64,000 nucleotides of DNA from DTFZ01 sp050260375 (GTDB lineage Bacteria; Bacillota; Clostridia; Christensenellales; SZUA-584), in assembly GCA_050260375.1 (NCBI GenBank), contig JBLNCA010000045.1, positions 62,001 to 126,000 of the forward strand, given 5' to 3'. Of this stretch, positions 39,822-49,445 are shown in pieces. A model generated the notes under the pieces. That model searched no databases. It saw nothing but the letters and a program-made list of their open reading frames with translations, and had not been told where the DNA came from. How positions within the stretch are numbered: the stretch's first letter is position 1; every line of letters begins with the position of its first letter. A program made the position numbers and the translations under genes.

Positions 39822-41345
39822 TTATGATATTTCGTTATACGCCGCCTCCATATAGTCTCCTAAATCAGCCGCAACGTCGCATATATGACTGAATACTACG
39901 TATAGTCTGGAGTATTTTGCGACATTGACCTGATCCGGACGAAAAACTTTTTCCACTTTATGAAGCCGGGATATTCCACTGTAATCGTACCATATTCCCG
40001 CCGCTCTCGCGCATATGGCCGCAACGCCGACCGATGCCGCATCCTGATCGATATTGGTTTTGATTATATTCATATCAAACACGTCGGCAAATATCTGCAT
40101 CCAAAAATCGCTCTTACTGCCTCCGCCACAGAAAAGTATATCTTTTGAAACGTATGTAAGGCCTCTGAGATTGTCAACCGACATTTTAAGGTTAAGAGCT
40201 ATGCCTTCCATCGCAGCCCTGATAATATCTTCTCGCCTGGTTCCAAGCTTAAGCCCAATAAATGCGCCGTGTATATTTACGCTTTTGTCCTGTGAGGTTC
40301 CGCCCGCAAGGCTTGGGTTGAAAACGACGCCGTTCGCGCCTAATGGACTTAACGCAGCAAGCTCGCTCATACGGTCATAAGCGCCGGGGCCGGAAATGTC
40401 GCTGCAAAGTATGTCGCGTACCCAACGCAACGAACTTCCGCCGGCAAATATTGAGAATGCCGAGGTGTACATTCTTTCATCTATATGAGCAAATACATAC
40501 GGCTTTTTCACAGCATCAAGAACGGGTTTATCGGAGTTTACGGGCACCCAGCTGGAGGAACCCAGCGAGGCGTATATCTTTCCGCTTTCTGTTCCGATAG
40601 CACCCAACGCCATACAGGCGTTATCAACGCCTCCGCATGCAACGGGTATACCGGGGCATAATCCAGCGTATTTCGCAGCCTGTTCAGTGACCGTTCCAAC
40701 AATATAATGAGACGGTACAATCTCTGGAAATATACTTGGCGATATACCCGCGGCTTCAAGAAAATCCCTGCGCATGCATTTCGCGAGAAGGTCGTACGCG
40801 CCTGTGCCCGAAGCATACGAATAATCGGTATATATATTACCCGTCAACAGATAATTGATATAGTCCTTGGAACCGAGCACTTTATCGATTTTTTCAAACA
40901 TTTCCGGCATATGTTTTTTGTACCACATCAGTTTAAACAGAGAGTAGCAAGGAGGGGGGAAACCGTTTCCCGTGGCAAGATACCAAGTGTTACGATCAAT
41001 GGTTTCAAAAAAGCTGTCAGCCTCTTTGACGGCGCGCGTGTCGGACCAGATCGGTACCTGCTCTAAAAGGGGAAGGCCTTTATTGTCTATAGGAACGACT
41101 ACCAGCGAATGCCCGGAAATAGCTATGATGCCGATTTCATCCGGGGAGGTTTTCGCTTTCTCCAAAAGAACCTTCGTGCTTTCCGATATGCCTTGCCACC
41201 AATCGGCCGGCCGCTGTTCATGCATGAAGTGATCGGGGTAATATGTAGGGTATTCAAAAAAAATCTTAGATAAAGTAATCAGATTCTGATCATAAAGAGA
41301 GGCCTTAACCCCTCCGGTACCCAAGTCATAGGAAATTAGTTTCAT
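39822..41345 (-). CDS. FGGY-family carbohydrate kinase
   Basis: 507 residues, full length. Landmarks are DLGTGGVKASLYD at the N-terminus (ATP phosphate 1), SGHSLVVVPID, WSDTRAVKE, GGVDNACMALGA and FCGGGSKSDFWMQI (adenosine motif). This is the xylulokinase/gluconokinase-like branch; the substrate is not readable from the sequence. It is divergent from the aldolase/transporter operon and in one unit with the GntR regulator, so it should phosphorylate the imported sugar or an isomer of it. Confidence 0.9.
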   Translation of the reverse strand: MKLISYDLGTGGVKASLYDQNLITLSKIFFEYPTYYPDHFMHEQRPADWWQGISESTKVLLEKAKTSPDEIGIIAISGHSLVVVPIDNKGLPLLEQVPIWSDTRAVKEADSFFETIDRNTWYLATGNGFPPPCYSLFKLMWYKKHMPEMFEKIDKVLGSKDYINYLLTGNIYTDYSYASGTGAYDLLAKCMRRDFLEAAGISPSIFPEIVPSHYIVGTVTEQAAKYAGLCPGIPVACGGVDNACMALGAIGTESGKIYASLGSSSWVPVNSDKPVLDAVKKPYVFAHIDERMYTSAFSIFAGGSSLRWVRDILCSDISGPGAYDRMSELAALSPLGANGVVFNPSLAGGTSQDKSVNIHGAFIGLKLGTRREDIIRAAMEGIALNLKMSVDNLRGLTYVSKDILFCGGGSKSDFWMQIFADVFDMNIIKTNIDQDAASVGVAAICARAAGIWYDYSGISRLHKVEKVFRPDQVNVAKYSRLYVVFSHICDVAADLGDYMEAAYNEIS

Positions 41346-41463
41346 ATATTACTCCCGGATAAAACATTATTACAAAATCAGGCCGCGGATATTATGACGA
41401 AAACATCACTTTCCGAATCACTTTATTAACCTGCAAAAGTTTTCACTAAATAAATAATATAAT

Positions 41464-41475
41464 ACATTATTATGT
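41464..41475. promoter_or_regulatory. Candidate GntR operator, kinase side
   Basis: ACATTATTATGT, an ACAT-N4-ATGT palindrome about 120 bases upstream of the kinase start codon. The same arms recur at 41599-41610. Confidence 0.45.
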
Positions 41476-41565
41476 TTGTCAAACAAAAAACCTGTTCAAT
41501 TATTTCGGGAATTGTAAGTTTAAGGCCGTTTAATATACAATTTTTTTATTTCGGGCAACTTTTTA

Positions 41566-41594
41566 TTGACAACTAAATGGGTCGGTGTTATTCT
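41566..41594 (+). promoter_or_regulatory. Sigma-A-type promoter of the sugar operon
   Basis: TTGACA, 17-base spacer, TATTCT. The predicted start falls next to the palindrome at 41599-41610, fitting repression by the GntR protein. Confidence 0.65.
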
Positions 41595-41598
41595 ATAA

Positions 41599-41610
41599 AC
41601 ATAATGATGT
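41599..41610. promoter_or_regulatory. Candidate GntR operator, aldolase side
   Basis: ACATAATGATGT, with flanks extending the symmetry to AAACAT and ATGTTT. It lies just after the -10 box of the rightward promoter. Confidence 0.5.
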
Positions 41611-41691
41611 TTAAAAAATAAATGTGATGTTTATGATAAAAAACAAACCCTGCCGAAATGACAGGCAGGTAAAACATAAGTTAAGGAATTT

Positions 41692-42369
41692 ATGATGACA
41701 GCCAAAGAAGCAGCAGCATATATAGATATAAGCGCCGTAAAAACACAGAACACATATTCAGATATCGTGGAGCTGGCAGGATATGCGAAGACGTATCATT
41801 TTATCAGTGTACATGTATTGCCATGCTGGGTGGCTGCGCTGTCGGAAATGATTCGTAATGTGGAGGGAGTCTTAGTGGGGTCGCCCGTAGGCTTTCCATC
41901 CGGTGGACATACTACCGAGGTAAAGGTCTTGGAAGCCGAAAAGCTTATCCATGACGGCGTCGAAGAGATGGACATCGTTATGAATATTGGCCGCTTAAAA
42001 AATAAAGATTACGACTATGTCAAAAAAGAATTGGATTCAATCATTGCCTGTACGCACGGTAAGGTAGTCACAAAAGTCATTATTGAGATTAACGTTTTAA
42101 ACGATGAAGAAATGTTTAAAGCATGTGATTTGGTCATGGATTCCGGCGCCGATTTTCTAAAAACGGGAACTGGCTGGGTTCCCGGGGGGGCTAATATCGA
42201 TCGAATCAGTAAAATTAAACGTTATTGTAAAGACAATGTAAAAGTTAAGGCAGCAGGAGGCATACGCACCAGGAAAGATTTCTCTCGTCTTATTGAAATG
42301 GGGGTTGAAAGATTGGGGATAAATGCGGCTTCTGCAATAGAAATAGTAAGATCTTTTGATTGCGTGTGA
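41692..42369 (+). CDS. Deoxyribose-phosphate aldolase-family enzyme (DeoC-like)
   Basis: 225 residues, TIM barrel. The Schiff-base lysine lies in VKVKAAGGIRT (~residue 184), with FLKTGTGW and VGFPSGGHTTEVKV as in DeoC. Typical DeoC has KTSTGF, so the active site is slightly altered. It cleaves 2-deoxyribose 5-phosphate to acetaldehyde and glyceraldehyde 3-phosphate, or a related keto or deoxy sugar phosphate in this cluster. First gene of the rightward operon, with AAGGAA before the ATG. Confidence 0.88.
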   Translation: MMTAKEAAAYIDISAVKTQNTYSDIVELAGYAKTYHFISVHVLPCWVAALSEMIRNVEGVLVGSPVGFPSGGHTTEVKVLEAEKLIHDGVEEMDIVMNIGRLKNKDYDYVKKELDSIIACTHGKVVTKVIIEINVLNDEEMFKACDLVMDSGADFLKTGTGWVPGGANIDRISKIKRYCKDNVKVKAAGGIRTRKDFSRLIEMGVERLGINAASAIEIVRSFDCV

Positions 42370-42387
42370 CGGAGGCTTCAGCGGGCA

Positions 42388-43092
42388 ATGAAAAAATCAG
42401 ATAAAGAGAGGCAGAGTCGGATGAGAGGAAAATATGCTAATGAAAGAAAAAACAAAACGATTGAAAGCATTCTTGAGAATAAGATTATAGCAATTATCCG
42501 GGGCATTGATGAAAGTGAAATCAGTATCGTTGCGCAAGCGCTGTTCAGAAGCGGCATAAAGCTGTTAGAGGTCACATTTAACATGAGCGAACCGTCGCAC
42601 GATCTTATTATTGCTAAACAGATAACCCAAATAAGGGAACTATTAGGTGATGAGATTAAAGTTGGCGCAGGAACAGTTTTAACAACAGAACAGGTTGACA
42701 TCGCTTGCTCAGCCCATGCGGATTTTATCGTTTCACCCAACGTTAATACAGACGTAATAAGCCGTACGATAAAAGCCGGTCTTGTGTCAATCCCGGGCGC
42801 GTTTACCGCTTCGGAGATTGCCGATGCCGACCGTGCGGGCGCTGATTTTATTAAGGTATTCCCTGTCAACATTGGTGGCGACGATTATATCAAGGCAATA
42901 AGGGCTCCGCTTTCGGGAATGCGGCTGATCGCAGTGGGAGGAGTTAATGAAACTAATATCCGTAAGTATCTGGACGCGGGCTGCGTTGGCGTAGGGGTCG
43001 GCGGACAGCTTGTAAGCAAAGCGAAAGTCGCTGCCGGCCTCATTGATAAGATCGAAGAAACCGCAAGACAGATGGTCGCATGCGTTAAATAG
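42388..43092 (+). CDS. eda: KDPG/KHG aldolase
   Basis: 234 residues. Class I aldolase signatures are present: IIAIIRGID near residue 33, the Glu in LLEVTF, VGAGTVLTTEQV and the Schiff-base Lys in FIKVFPVN, then GVNETNIRKYLDAG. It splits 2-keto-3-deoxy-6-phosphogluconate into pyruvate and glyceraldehyde 3-phosphate. About 25 extra basic residues precede the normal family start, so an internal start near 42421 is possible. With the KDG kinase downstream it forms the lower Entner-Doudoroff branch. Confidence 0.92.
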   Translation: MKKSDKERQSRMRGKYANERKNKTIESILENKIIAIIRGIDESEISIVAQALFRSGIKLLEVTFNMSEPSHDLIIAKQITQIRELLGDEIKVGAGTVLTTEQVDIACSAHADFIVSPNVNTDVISRTIKAGLVSIPGAFTASEIADADRAGADFIKVFPVNIGGDDYIKAIRAPLSGMRLIAVGGVNETNIRKYLDAGCVGVGVGGQLVSKAKVAAGLIDKIEETARQMVACVK

Positions 43093-43104
43093 GGAGATAA
43101 ACTC

Positions 43105-44127
43105 ATGAGCAAAGTAGTAACATTTGGTGAAATAATGGTACGCCTGAATCCTGAAGGATATCTGCGTTTCAGGCAAGCGGACAGGTTTGAAGTTTCGTAT
43201 GCGGGCGGAGAAGCAAATGTAGCCGTCTCGCTTGCAAATTTCGGAATGGATGCCAAGTTCGTTACAAAGCTACCCGATAACGATATTGGCCAGAGCGCGA
43301 TCGATTCGATACGTAAATACGGAGTGGATGTTTCTAATATAATCATCGGCGGAAGAAGAGTAGGACTGTATTACGTCGAAAAAGGCGCCTCGCAACGCGC
43401 GTCCAAGGTCATCTATGACAGGGAGTTTTCTTCGATTGCATGCGCGTCGCGGTCTGATTTCAACTGGAACAGCATTTTTGAAAATACAAAATGGTTTCAC
43501 TTTACAGGGATCACACCAGCGCTGGGCGGCGAACTGCCTGACATCTGCCTGGATGCGTGCAAGGCCGCGAAATCACGCGGAATAACGGTAAGCTGTGATT
43601 TGAATTATCGAAGCAAATTATGGAGCAAAGAGAAAGCAGGGCAGGTAATGTCGTCGCTTATGCCATACGTTGATGTATGCATAGCGAATGAATCCGACGC
43701 ATCGGATGTTTTCGGCATCAATGCCGCGCATACAAACGTAGAAGCAGGCGAACTGGATTACAACGCTTATGAAAACGTCGCAAAGCAGCTTAAGGAGAAG
43801 TTTGACTTGAAAGCATGCGCGATAACGCTGCGGGGAAGCATTTCCGCATCAGAAAACAACTGGGCGGGGATGTTGTTCGACGGGAGATCCGCTTACTTCT
43901 CAAAAACGTATAGCATCAAGATTGTAGACAGAGTCGGCGGAGGCGATTCATTTAGCGCGGCTCTTATATATTCGCTGTACAACGGTTATGGCGCACAGGA
44001 CGCCATAGAATTCGCAACTGCTGCTTCCTGTCTTAAACAGACTATAGAGCACGATTTTAATATTTTATCTGTTCAAGAAGTACAAGCCCTTGTGTCCGGA
44101 AAAGGCTCGGGGCGGGTACAAAGATAA
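43105..44127 (+). CDS. kdgK: 2-keto-3-deoxygluconate kinase (PfkB family)
   Basis: 340 residues. PfkB motifs are YAGGEANVAVSLANFG at the N-terminus (motif 1) and VGGGDSFSAALIYSL near residue 275 (motif 2 with catalytic Asp). FTGITPALG and SCDLNYRSKLWSK are usual in KDG kinases. It phosphorylates KDG to KDPG, the substrate of the aldolase encoded 12 bases upstream. AGGGAGA precedes the ATG. Confidence 0.9.
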   Translation: MSKVVTFGEIMVRLNPEGYLRFRQADRFEVSYAGGEANVAVSLANFGMDAKFVTKLPDNDIGQSAIDSIRKYGVDVSNIIIGGRRVGLYYVEKGASQRASKVIYDREFSSIACASRSDFNWNSIFENTKWFHFTGITPALGGELPDICLDACKAAKSRGITVSCDLNYRSKLWSKEKAGQVMSSLMPYVDVCIANESDASDVFGINAAHTNVEAGELDYNAYENVAKQLKEKFDLKACAITLRGSISASENNWAGMLFDGRSAYFSKTYSIKIVDRVGGGDSFSAALIYSLYNGYGAQDAIEFATAASCLKQTIEHDFNILSVQEVQALVSGKGSGRVQR

Positions 44128-44147
44128 AATTGATTAAAGGAGTTATG

Positions 44148-45185
44148 ATGAATAAAAATAATGAAAAAATAATAGGGCACAGTAATAGTTTTTTCCACGC
44201 AGTGAGAAGTCTTTTCCACAAGCAAGAGGCGGGTATATTTATTATCTTCCTGGCCTTATGTATCATAATAGGCATCCTTACGCCGGTATTTTTTAAGACA
44301 GCGAATATCATCAATATACTAAGGCAGATATCTACTATCGGTATAATGGCTGTAGGTCAGGCGATGGTAATAATAATTGCCGGAATCGACCTCTCTGTTA
44401 GTTCAATCCTTTCACTGTCTGGCTGTACTGTGGCTGTTCTTTCATTGGGAGGGATGGATTCATGGCTGGCGGCAATCGTTGCATTATTGACTGGTGTCAT
44501 TATTGGCGCCATAAACGGCTTTATCAGCGTAAAGATTGGAATGGCGCCGTTCATAGCAACCCTTGGTATGCAGATGATAACCAGAGGTATTGCGTTCTTG
44601 ATTACCAAAGGTATTCCAGTTAAGTTTCTGGGTGCTTCAGGAGTATTGGGTTCAGGTTCGATACCACTGGGAAACGATCTGCAGCTTCCGATTCAAATAA
44701 TTATAATGTTCCTGGTTTATATAATCGGATTGATAGTTCTCTCTAAAACTGTGTTCGGCCGAAATCTTTATGCCGTTGGTGATAACGAAAAATCCGCAAA
44801 GCTTTCAGGTATAAATTCAGATAGAGTCAAAATAACCGCATATGTCGTTTCCGGTCTTCTTGCAGCCTTGGCTGGTATCATTAATGCCGGAAATCTTACA
44901 GTAGCCCAGGCATCCGCAGGTGACGGAATGGAACTTAGTGTTATCGCTGCTGTTGTTATAGGCGGTGTCAGCATGTCGGGCGGCCAGGGTTCGATAGTTG
45001 GCATCTTGATAGGCGCCGCAATAATGGGCGTTATCAAGAATGCGTTTATACTGCTGAATTTCCCTGCTACGATGCAGACACTTACTATAGGTTTCCTGAT
45101 AATCGCATCGGTAGGTATAGACTCTATCGTCAAGCGGCGTAAAGCTATGAAGGCTATAACGGAAAAAAGCGCCGTTAAAGAATAA
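44148..45185 (+). CDS. Ribose-type ABC transporter permease (RbsC-like)
   Basis: About 345 residues with ten or so membrane helices. The BPD_transp_2 family is recognisable from GQAMVIIIAGIDLSVSSILS, FIATLGMQMITRGI and GGVSMSGGQGSIVG. AAAGGAG five bases before the second of two adjacent ATGs suggests 44148 as the start. It forms the membrane channel for the sugar bound by the lipoprotein at 46767. The order permease, ATPase, binding protein is conserved in CUT2 transporters. Confidence 0.92.
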   Translation: MNKNNEKIIGHSNSFFHAVRSLFHKQEAGIFIIFLALCIIIGILTPVFFKTANIINILRQISTIGIMAVGQAMVIIIAGIDLSVSSILSLSGCTVAVLSLGGMDSWLAAIVALLTGVIIGAINGFISVKIGMAPFIATLGMQMITRGIAFLITKGIPVKFLGASGVLGSGSIPLGNDLQLPIQIIIMFLVYIIGLIVLSKTVFGRNLYAVGDNEKSAKLSGINSDRVKITAYVVSGLLAALAGIINAGNLTVAQASAGDGMELSVIAAVVIGGVSMSGGQGSIVGILIGAAIMGVIKNAFILLNFPATMQTLTIGFLIIASVGIDSIVKRRKAMKAITEKSAVKE

Positions 45186-45216
45186 TCGGCTTTTATAAGA
45201 TCAGGAGGAAAGCAAG

Positions 45217-46740
45217 TTGGATAAACAGACGATCTTGGAAGTCAAGAATATAACTAAAACATTTCCTGGTGTAGTGGCCTTGAAAAACATAAATCTGTCT
45301 TTCAAATCAGGAGAGGTGAATGCGTTAGTTGGCGAAAACGGAGCAGGCAAGTCAACTTTAATGAACATTATTGATGGCGTATTTCCCCCTGATGAAGGCT
45401 CTCAGATAATCTATAAAGGGGAACCTGTAACCTTCAAAAGCACGAATGATGCCAATAGCCATGGCATTGCGATGATTCATCAGGAAAATTCGCTGGTGCA
45501 GCATCTGACTGTTTATGAAAATATTTTCCTTGGACATTTTCCTAAGAAAGGGATATTCGTTGACAAGGAAAAAATGATAATAACAGCGCAAGATCTGCTG
45601 ACACAACTAAAGATCTCACATATCAGCCCCTCTGCTTATATCCGGGACTTAAGCTCCTCCGAACAGCAGCTTATCGAAATAGCAAAGGCGTTAACCGCGA
45701 ATCCTGAGGTTATTATAATGGACGAGCCTACGGCAGCGCTGACTATTAAAGAAACAGAAATATTGATGGATATAATCAACAATTTAAAAACTAAGGGCGT
45801 ATCAATTGTTTTTATTTCCCACCGTCTTGAAGAAATATTCCAGATATGCGATGTAGTATCGGTTTTAAGGGATGGGCAGCATATAGGCACATACGATATA
45901 AATGACATAACGTTATCGAAAGTAATCAGCCTTATGGTCGGACGCGAGCTTAGCAGCAATATTCCTAAGAAGACGCAGGAAGAAATTGCACGCAGGACGA
46001 GAACAAAGGATGCTCCAACGGTTTTGGAAGTGGAAGGAATATGCAGGCCGGGCAAGGTTAAGAATGTGAGTTTTGTTTTGCATGAAGGGGAGATATTAGG
46101 GTTTGCGGGCCTGGTCGGAGCCGGGCGTACAGAACTTATGGAATGTATCTACGGGTATGTAAAGCCATCGGCCGGAAAAATAAAAATCGGCGGGAAACCG
46201 GTTAAAATTAAAAACTCGAAACACGCTGTAGAAATGGGTCTTGGAATGGTTTCCGAAGATAGGAAGGTAAACGGAATACTGCCTTTACATAGTGTAAAGG
46301 ATAACATTAATTCCGCAAGCTGGAGGCATCTTAAAAAAGGACTGTTCCTGTCTAAAGTAAAAGAGGATACTAACGCAATTGAATATATAAAACGTATTAA
46401 TGTCAGAACACCATCTCTGGCAACAGGTATAAGTACTCTAAGCGGTGGAAACCAACAGAAAACTTTGCTGAGCAGAATGCTTTCTACCAAGCCTCGAATA
46501 CTGATTTTGGACGAACCTACTCATGGTATTGACGTCGGCGCCAAAGAAGAAATTTATTCGATAATCAATAAATTATCAGAAAGCGGTATCAGCATTATCT
46601 TGGTTTCTTCGGAGTTACCTGAACTGATTTCTTTGAGCCATCGGATGGTGATTATGTATGAAGGCGGTATTAAGGGAATTCTGGAATTTTCAGATTATGA
46701 TCAAGAGAAGATCATAACTATTGCTTCCGGAAACCTGTAA
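45217..46740 (+). CDS. Sugar ABC transporter ATPase, duplicated domain (RbsA/MglA-like)
   Basis: 507 residues, two ABC cassettes. The first has GENGAGKSTLMNI and MDEPTAAL; the second has a degenerate P-loop GLVGAGRTELM, LSGGNQQKTLLSRM and LDEPTHGIDVGAKEEI. The first cassette's signature LSSSEQQL is diverged. It drives CUT2-type uptake. The start is TTG at 45217, six to eight bases after AGGAGG; no ATG is better placed. Confidence 0.94.
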   Translation: MDKQTILEVKNITKTFPGVVALKNINLSFKSGEVNALVGENGAGKSTLMNIIDGVFPPDEGSQIIYKGEPVTFKSTNDANSHGIAMIHQENSLVQHLTVYENIFLGHFPKKGIFVDKEKMIITAQDLLTQLKISHISPSAYIRDLSSSEQQLIEIAKALTANPEVIIMDEPTAALTIKETEILMDIINNLKTKGVSIVFISHRLEEIFQICDVVSVLRDGQHIGTYDINDITLSKVISLMVGRELSSNIPKKTQEEIARRTRTKDAPTVLEVEGICRPGKVKNVSFVLHEGEILGFAGLVGAGRTELMECIYGYVKPSAGKIKIGGKPVKIKNSKHAVEMGLGMVSEDRKVNGILPLHSVKDNINSASWRHLKKGLFLSKVKEDTNAIEYIKRINVRTPSLATGISTLSGGNQQKTLLSRMLSTKPRILILDEPTHGIDVGAKEEIYSIINKLSESGISIILVSSELPELISLSHRMVIMYEGGIKGILEFSDYDQEKIITIASGNL

Positions 46741-46766
46741 TACAAAAAATTCTTGGAGGTAAAAAA

Positions 46767-47852
46767 ATGAAGAAGGTTACAACTTATGTACTCGTGCTTA
46801 TGATGCTGGCAATATTTTTTGCTGGCTGCGCATCACAGAATCCTGTCCAGCCATCTGTGGCACCAAGTGTCACGGCATCGACCGGAGACGAAGAAACTTC
46901 GCAGCCTACTGCACAGACGCCTGAAGTTACACCCCCCGCGCATTATAAGATGACGGCTATGGCGTCTTCTGAGGAACCAATCGAAATCAAGTTCCTTTCT
47001 TATTCGAACAATCCGTTCTGGGATCAGATTAACGAGGGACTTGCAGCGGCAACCGACTACCTTAAGAATTTCAACTGCACCGTTACTCCGGTTGACATGG
47101 GCGATGAAGCTGACGGCAAGAGTATTGCGGACTACATTGAGACATTGATGCTCGAAGAGCCAGCCGCTATAGTTTGCTGCCCTATGTCTGATGGTACTGA
47201 GGCTTATATCGACAAAGCTGTTAACGCCGGCATCACTGTCGTTACCTATTTGAGTGAGTCGACTAATCAGACCAATACTCGTATAGCTTTCAGCGGCTCC
47301 GACGCTACTGCGGGCGGTGAAGCTGCCGCGCAGGCTATTGCAGATTTCACGAAAGGCGAAGGGTCCGTTGGTGTTATTACAGGATACCTGACGATGAATC
47401 AGCATGAAGAGCGCAGGTTAAGCATGACGAATAAACTGGCTGAGCTTTGCCCGAATATCAAAATACTTGAGCCGGTTGAAGCGCATGACTCGGCTACGGA
47501 AACCTATGACGCCGCTGTAAATCTGATCACTGCGAATCCTGACCTGAAGGCGATATATTGCACAGCCGGCGGCCCCTTTGGAGCTGCACAAGCTGTTAAG
47601 GACCAAGGCAAGACCGGACAGATCGGTGTTGTGTGCTTTGACTGGGTTCCGGACAATGTAACGTACGTTGCAAGCGGAGAGATCGTTGCGGCTGTTTCTC
47701 AGGATCCTCAGGCTATGGCTTTCAATGCTATTATTATGGCCTATAACAACGTCGTAACAGGCTGGAAGCCGGATGATCCGAAAGTTCTGACGGAATCGGA
47801 TATACTTACTCCGCAGAACCTGAAAGAGAAATTGCCTGACTACCAGGGATAA
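46767..47852 (+). CDS. Sugar-binding lipoprotein of the ABC transporter
   Basis: 361 residues. Signal peptide with lipobox FFAGCA, a Thr/Pro-rich linker, then a type I periplasmic-binding domain (LSYSNNPFWDQINEGLAAAT, AIVCCPMSDGTEAY, GSVGVITGYLTMNQHEERR). The ligand is unknown; family members bind ribose, xylose, galactose or related aldoses. It is anchored outside the cell to feed the permease and ATPase. It ends the tightly spaced part of the operon; strong hairpins follow at 47866-47950. Confidence 0.93.
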   Translation: MKKVTTYVLVLMMLAIFFAGCASQNPVQPSVAPSVTASTGDEETSQPTAQTPEVTPPAHYKMTAMASSEEPIEIKFLSYSNNPFWDQINEGLAAATDYLKNFNCTVTPVDMGDEADGKSIADYIETLMLEEPAAIVCCPMSDGTEAYIDKAVNAGITVVTYLSESTNQTNTRIAFSGSDATAGGEAAAQAIADFTKGEGSVGVITGYLTMNQHEERRLSMTNKLAELCPNIKILEPVEAHDSATETYDAAVNLITANPDLKAIYCTAGGPFGAAQAVKDQGKTGQIGVVCFDWVPDNVTYVASGEIVAAVSQDPQAMAFNAIIMAYNNVVTGWKPDDPKVLTESDILTPQNLKEKLPDYQG

Positions 47853-47865
47853 TGAATCACATTTT

Positions 47866-47950
47866 GACAAGAGGTTACGACATAAAAGATAGGCTTGATA
47901 TTTTACCTCTTGTCATATACTTCAGAGCGAAGCACGAAAGTGCTTCGCTC
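47866..47950 (+). promoter_or_regulatory. Two stem-loops between binding protein and reductase genes
   Basis: GACAAGAGGT / ACCTCTTGTC (10 bases, 29-base loop), then GAGCGAAGCAC / GTGCTTCGCTC with a GAAA tetraloop. No T-run follows, so these look like mRNA-stabilising structures that raise the level of the binding protein transcript, or a weak terminator. Confidence 0.6.
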
Positions 47951-48052
47951 AGATATTATTGAAAAATCAATTACTTATTATCTTATACTATATATCTTAA
48001 GCCGCAATTAAATGCTGCCTGCACAGAAAATAGTGAATGGAGATGGAATCAG

Positions 48053-49033
48053 ATGATTTATAAAAAGGTAAAAAAGATAAAAGAAGAGATATCTGCTATT
48101 GGAATCGGCTGCTGGAATTTTGGCGGCGATTGGGATACGTCGAATGACAAGGAGGCTATAAACATCGTTCATGCCGCTATCGACAACGGTATAAATTTAT
48201 TTGATGTTGCGCCTGTTTATGGATGGCATCATGCGGAAAAAGTTTTGGGAACCGCTCTGAAAAATGGTAAGAGAGAGAAAGTGCTGATCGCTTCTAAGTG
48301 CGGCCTTGTTTGGGACGAGAAGCACGTTACGGTAAATGACCTTTCAAAAAAGAACATCCTTCGTGAAATAGATGAAAGCCTTGAGCGTCTTCAGACCGAC
48401 TACATAGATATATATCAACTGCATTGGCCCGACCCAAAAACTCCTATCGAGGAAACCGTAAGCGCTTTGGAAGAGATAAAAAAGGCGGGAAAGATAAGAT
48501 ATATCGGACTGTCCAACTTTTCGCAGAAAGACGTAGAAACATTCATGTCTATGATAGAGATAAACGCGCAGCAAGGCCTTTACAATATGCTTGAGCGTAA
48601 CACTTCGAGTTATCACGGGATACCGCTGGAGTATAAAACAGAAAAAGAGATGCTCGTCACGGTACGCAAAGAAGGACAGGCGTTTTTACCTTACAGCCCG
48701 TTGTTCCAAGGGCTTCTTGCGGGAAGATTTAAAGGAGGGCACAGGTTTTCAAAGAAAGATATAAGGAACGAAAACCCGAAATTCTTCGGTGAAACCTATG
48801 AAAAATACTATAAGGGTTATGAAGAGATTCAGGCGATTGCGGATGAAATAGGCCGTCCGGTAAACGAGCTTGCCATCAACTGGCTGCGCCAGAAACCGGA
48901 AGTGACTTCAATCATCAACGGTGTATCGTCGCTGCAGCAACTGCAAAAGAACATCGACTCGATCAAATGGGATATCTCCGACGAATATATGGCAAAGATA
49001 GAAACCATCATTGCTCCATTTGAGGATATGTAG
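48053..49033 (+). CDS. Aldo/keto reductase
   Basis: 326 residues, TIM barrel. The catalytic tetrad is visible as D and Y in LFDVAPVYGWHHAEKVLG, K in IASKCGL and H in QLHWPDP, with the NADPH site near INWLRQKPEVTSIINGVSS. It interconverts a sugar aldehyde or ketone with its alcohol. In this cluster it probably oxidises or reduces the imported sugar before dehydration to a keto-deoxy acid; that step is inferred. It overlaps no neighbour but the VOC gene starts ten bases after its stop. Confidence 0.9.
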   Translation: MIYKKVKKIKEEISAIGIGCWNFGGDWDTSNDKEAINIVHAAIDNGINLFDVAPVYGWHHAEKVLGTALKNGKREKVLIASKCGLVWDEKHVTVNDLSKKNILREIDESLERLQTDYIDIYQLHWPDPKTPIEETVSALEEIKKAGKIRYIGLSNFSQKDVETFMSMIEINAQQGLYNMLERNTSSYHGIPLEYKTEKEMLVTVRKEGQAFLPYSPLFQGLLAGRFKGGHRFSKKDIRNENPKFFGETYEKYYKGYEEIQAIADEIGRPVNELAINWLRQKPEVTSIINGVSSLQQLQKNIDSIKWDISDEYMAKIETIIAPFEDM

Positions 49034-49043
49034 GGGTAAGATC

Positions 49044-49445
49044 ATGAAAAAATATATCAAAGGCCTGCACCATATAGGGATCCCGACAAGCAATATGGCT
49101 GATACGGTCAAATTTTATGCTTCGTTCGGCGCAGCCGTTATGTTCGAAAAGGAAGACGTCTGTGAAGGAAAGCCTATCAGGGTTGTGCTTATGAAGATGC
49201 TGGACGTAGTTTTTGAATTTTATGAGAGAGACAATACCGCCGGAATATCGGGAGCAATCGATCACATAGCTTTTTGCGTTGATAATATCGACGAAATGTA
49301 CAGGATTGCGAAAGAGAATAACTACAGTTTCATGCAGGACTGCGCCGAAAGCGTGCAGGTATCGACATACTGGCCGCATTCCGCGAAGTGGTTTATCGTG
49401 TACGGCATAAACGGCGAGAAAATAGAGTTTTCTCAGGAATTGTAA
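49044..49445 (+). CDS. VOC-superfamily protein (glyoxalase-like)
   Basis: 133 residues. Two beta-alpha-beta-beta-beta modules: HHIGIPTSNMADTVKFYASF, FEFYERD, AIDHIAFCVDNIDEMYRIA, GEKIEFSQ. Metal ligands are suggested by His in HHIG, Glu in FEFYE, His in DHIAF and Glu in IEFS. Such proteins include isomerases and lyases; here it could act as an epimerase or lactonase-like partner of the sugar route. Start ATG 49044 follows AGGGG. Confidence 0.85.
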   Translation: MKKYIKGLHHIGIPTSNMADTVKFYASFGAAVMFEKEDVCEGKPIRVVLMKMLDVVFEFYERDNTAGISGAIDHIAFCVDNIDEMYRIAKENNYSFMQDCAESVQVSTYWPHSAKWFIVYGINGEKIEFSQEL

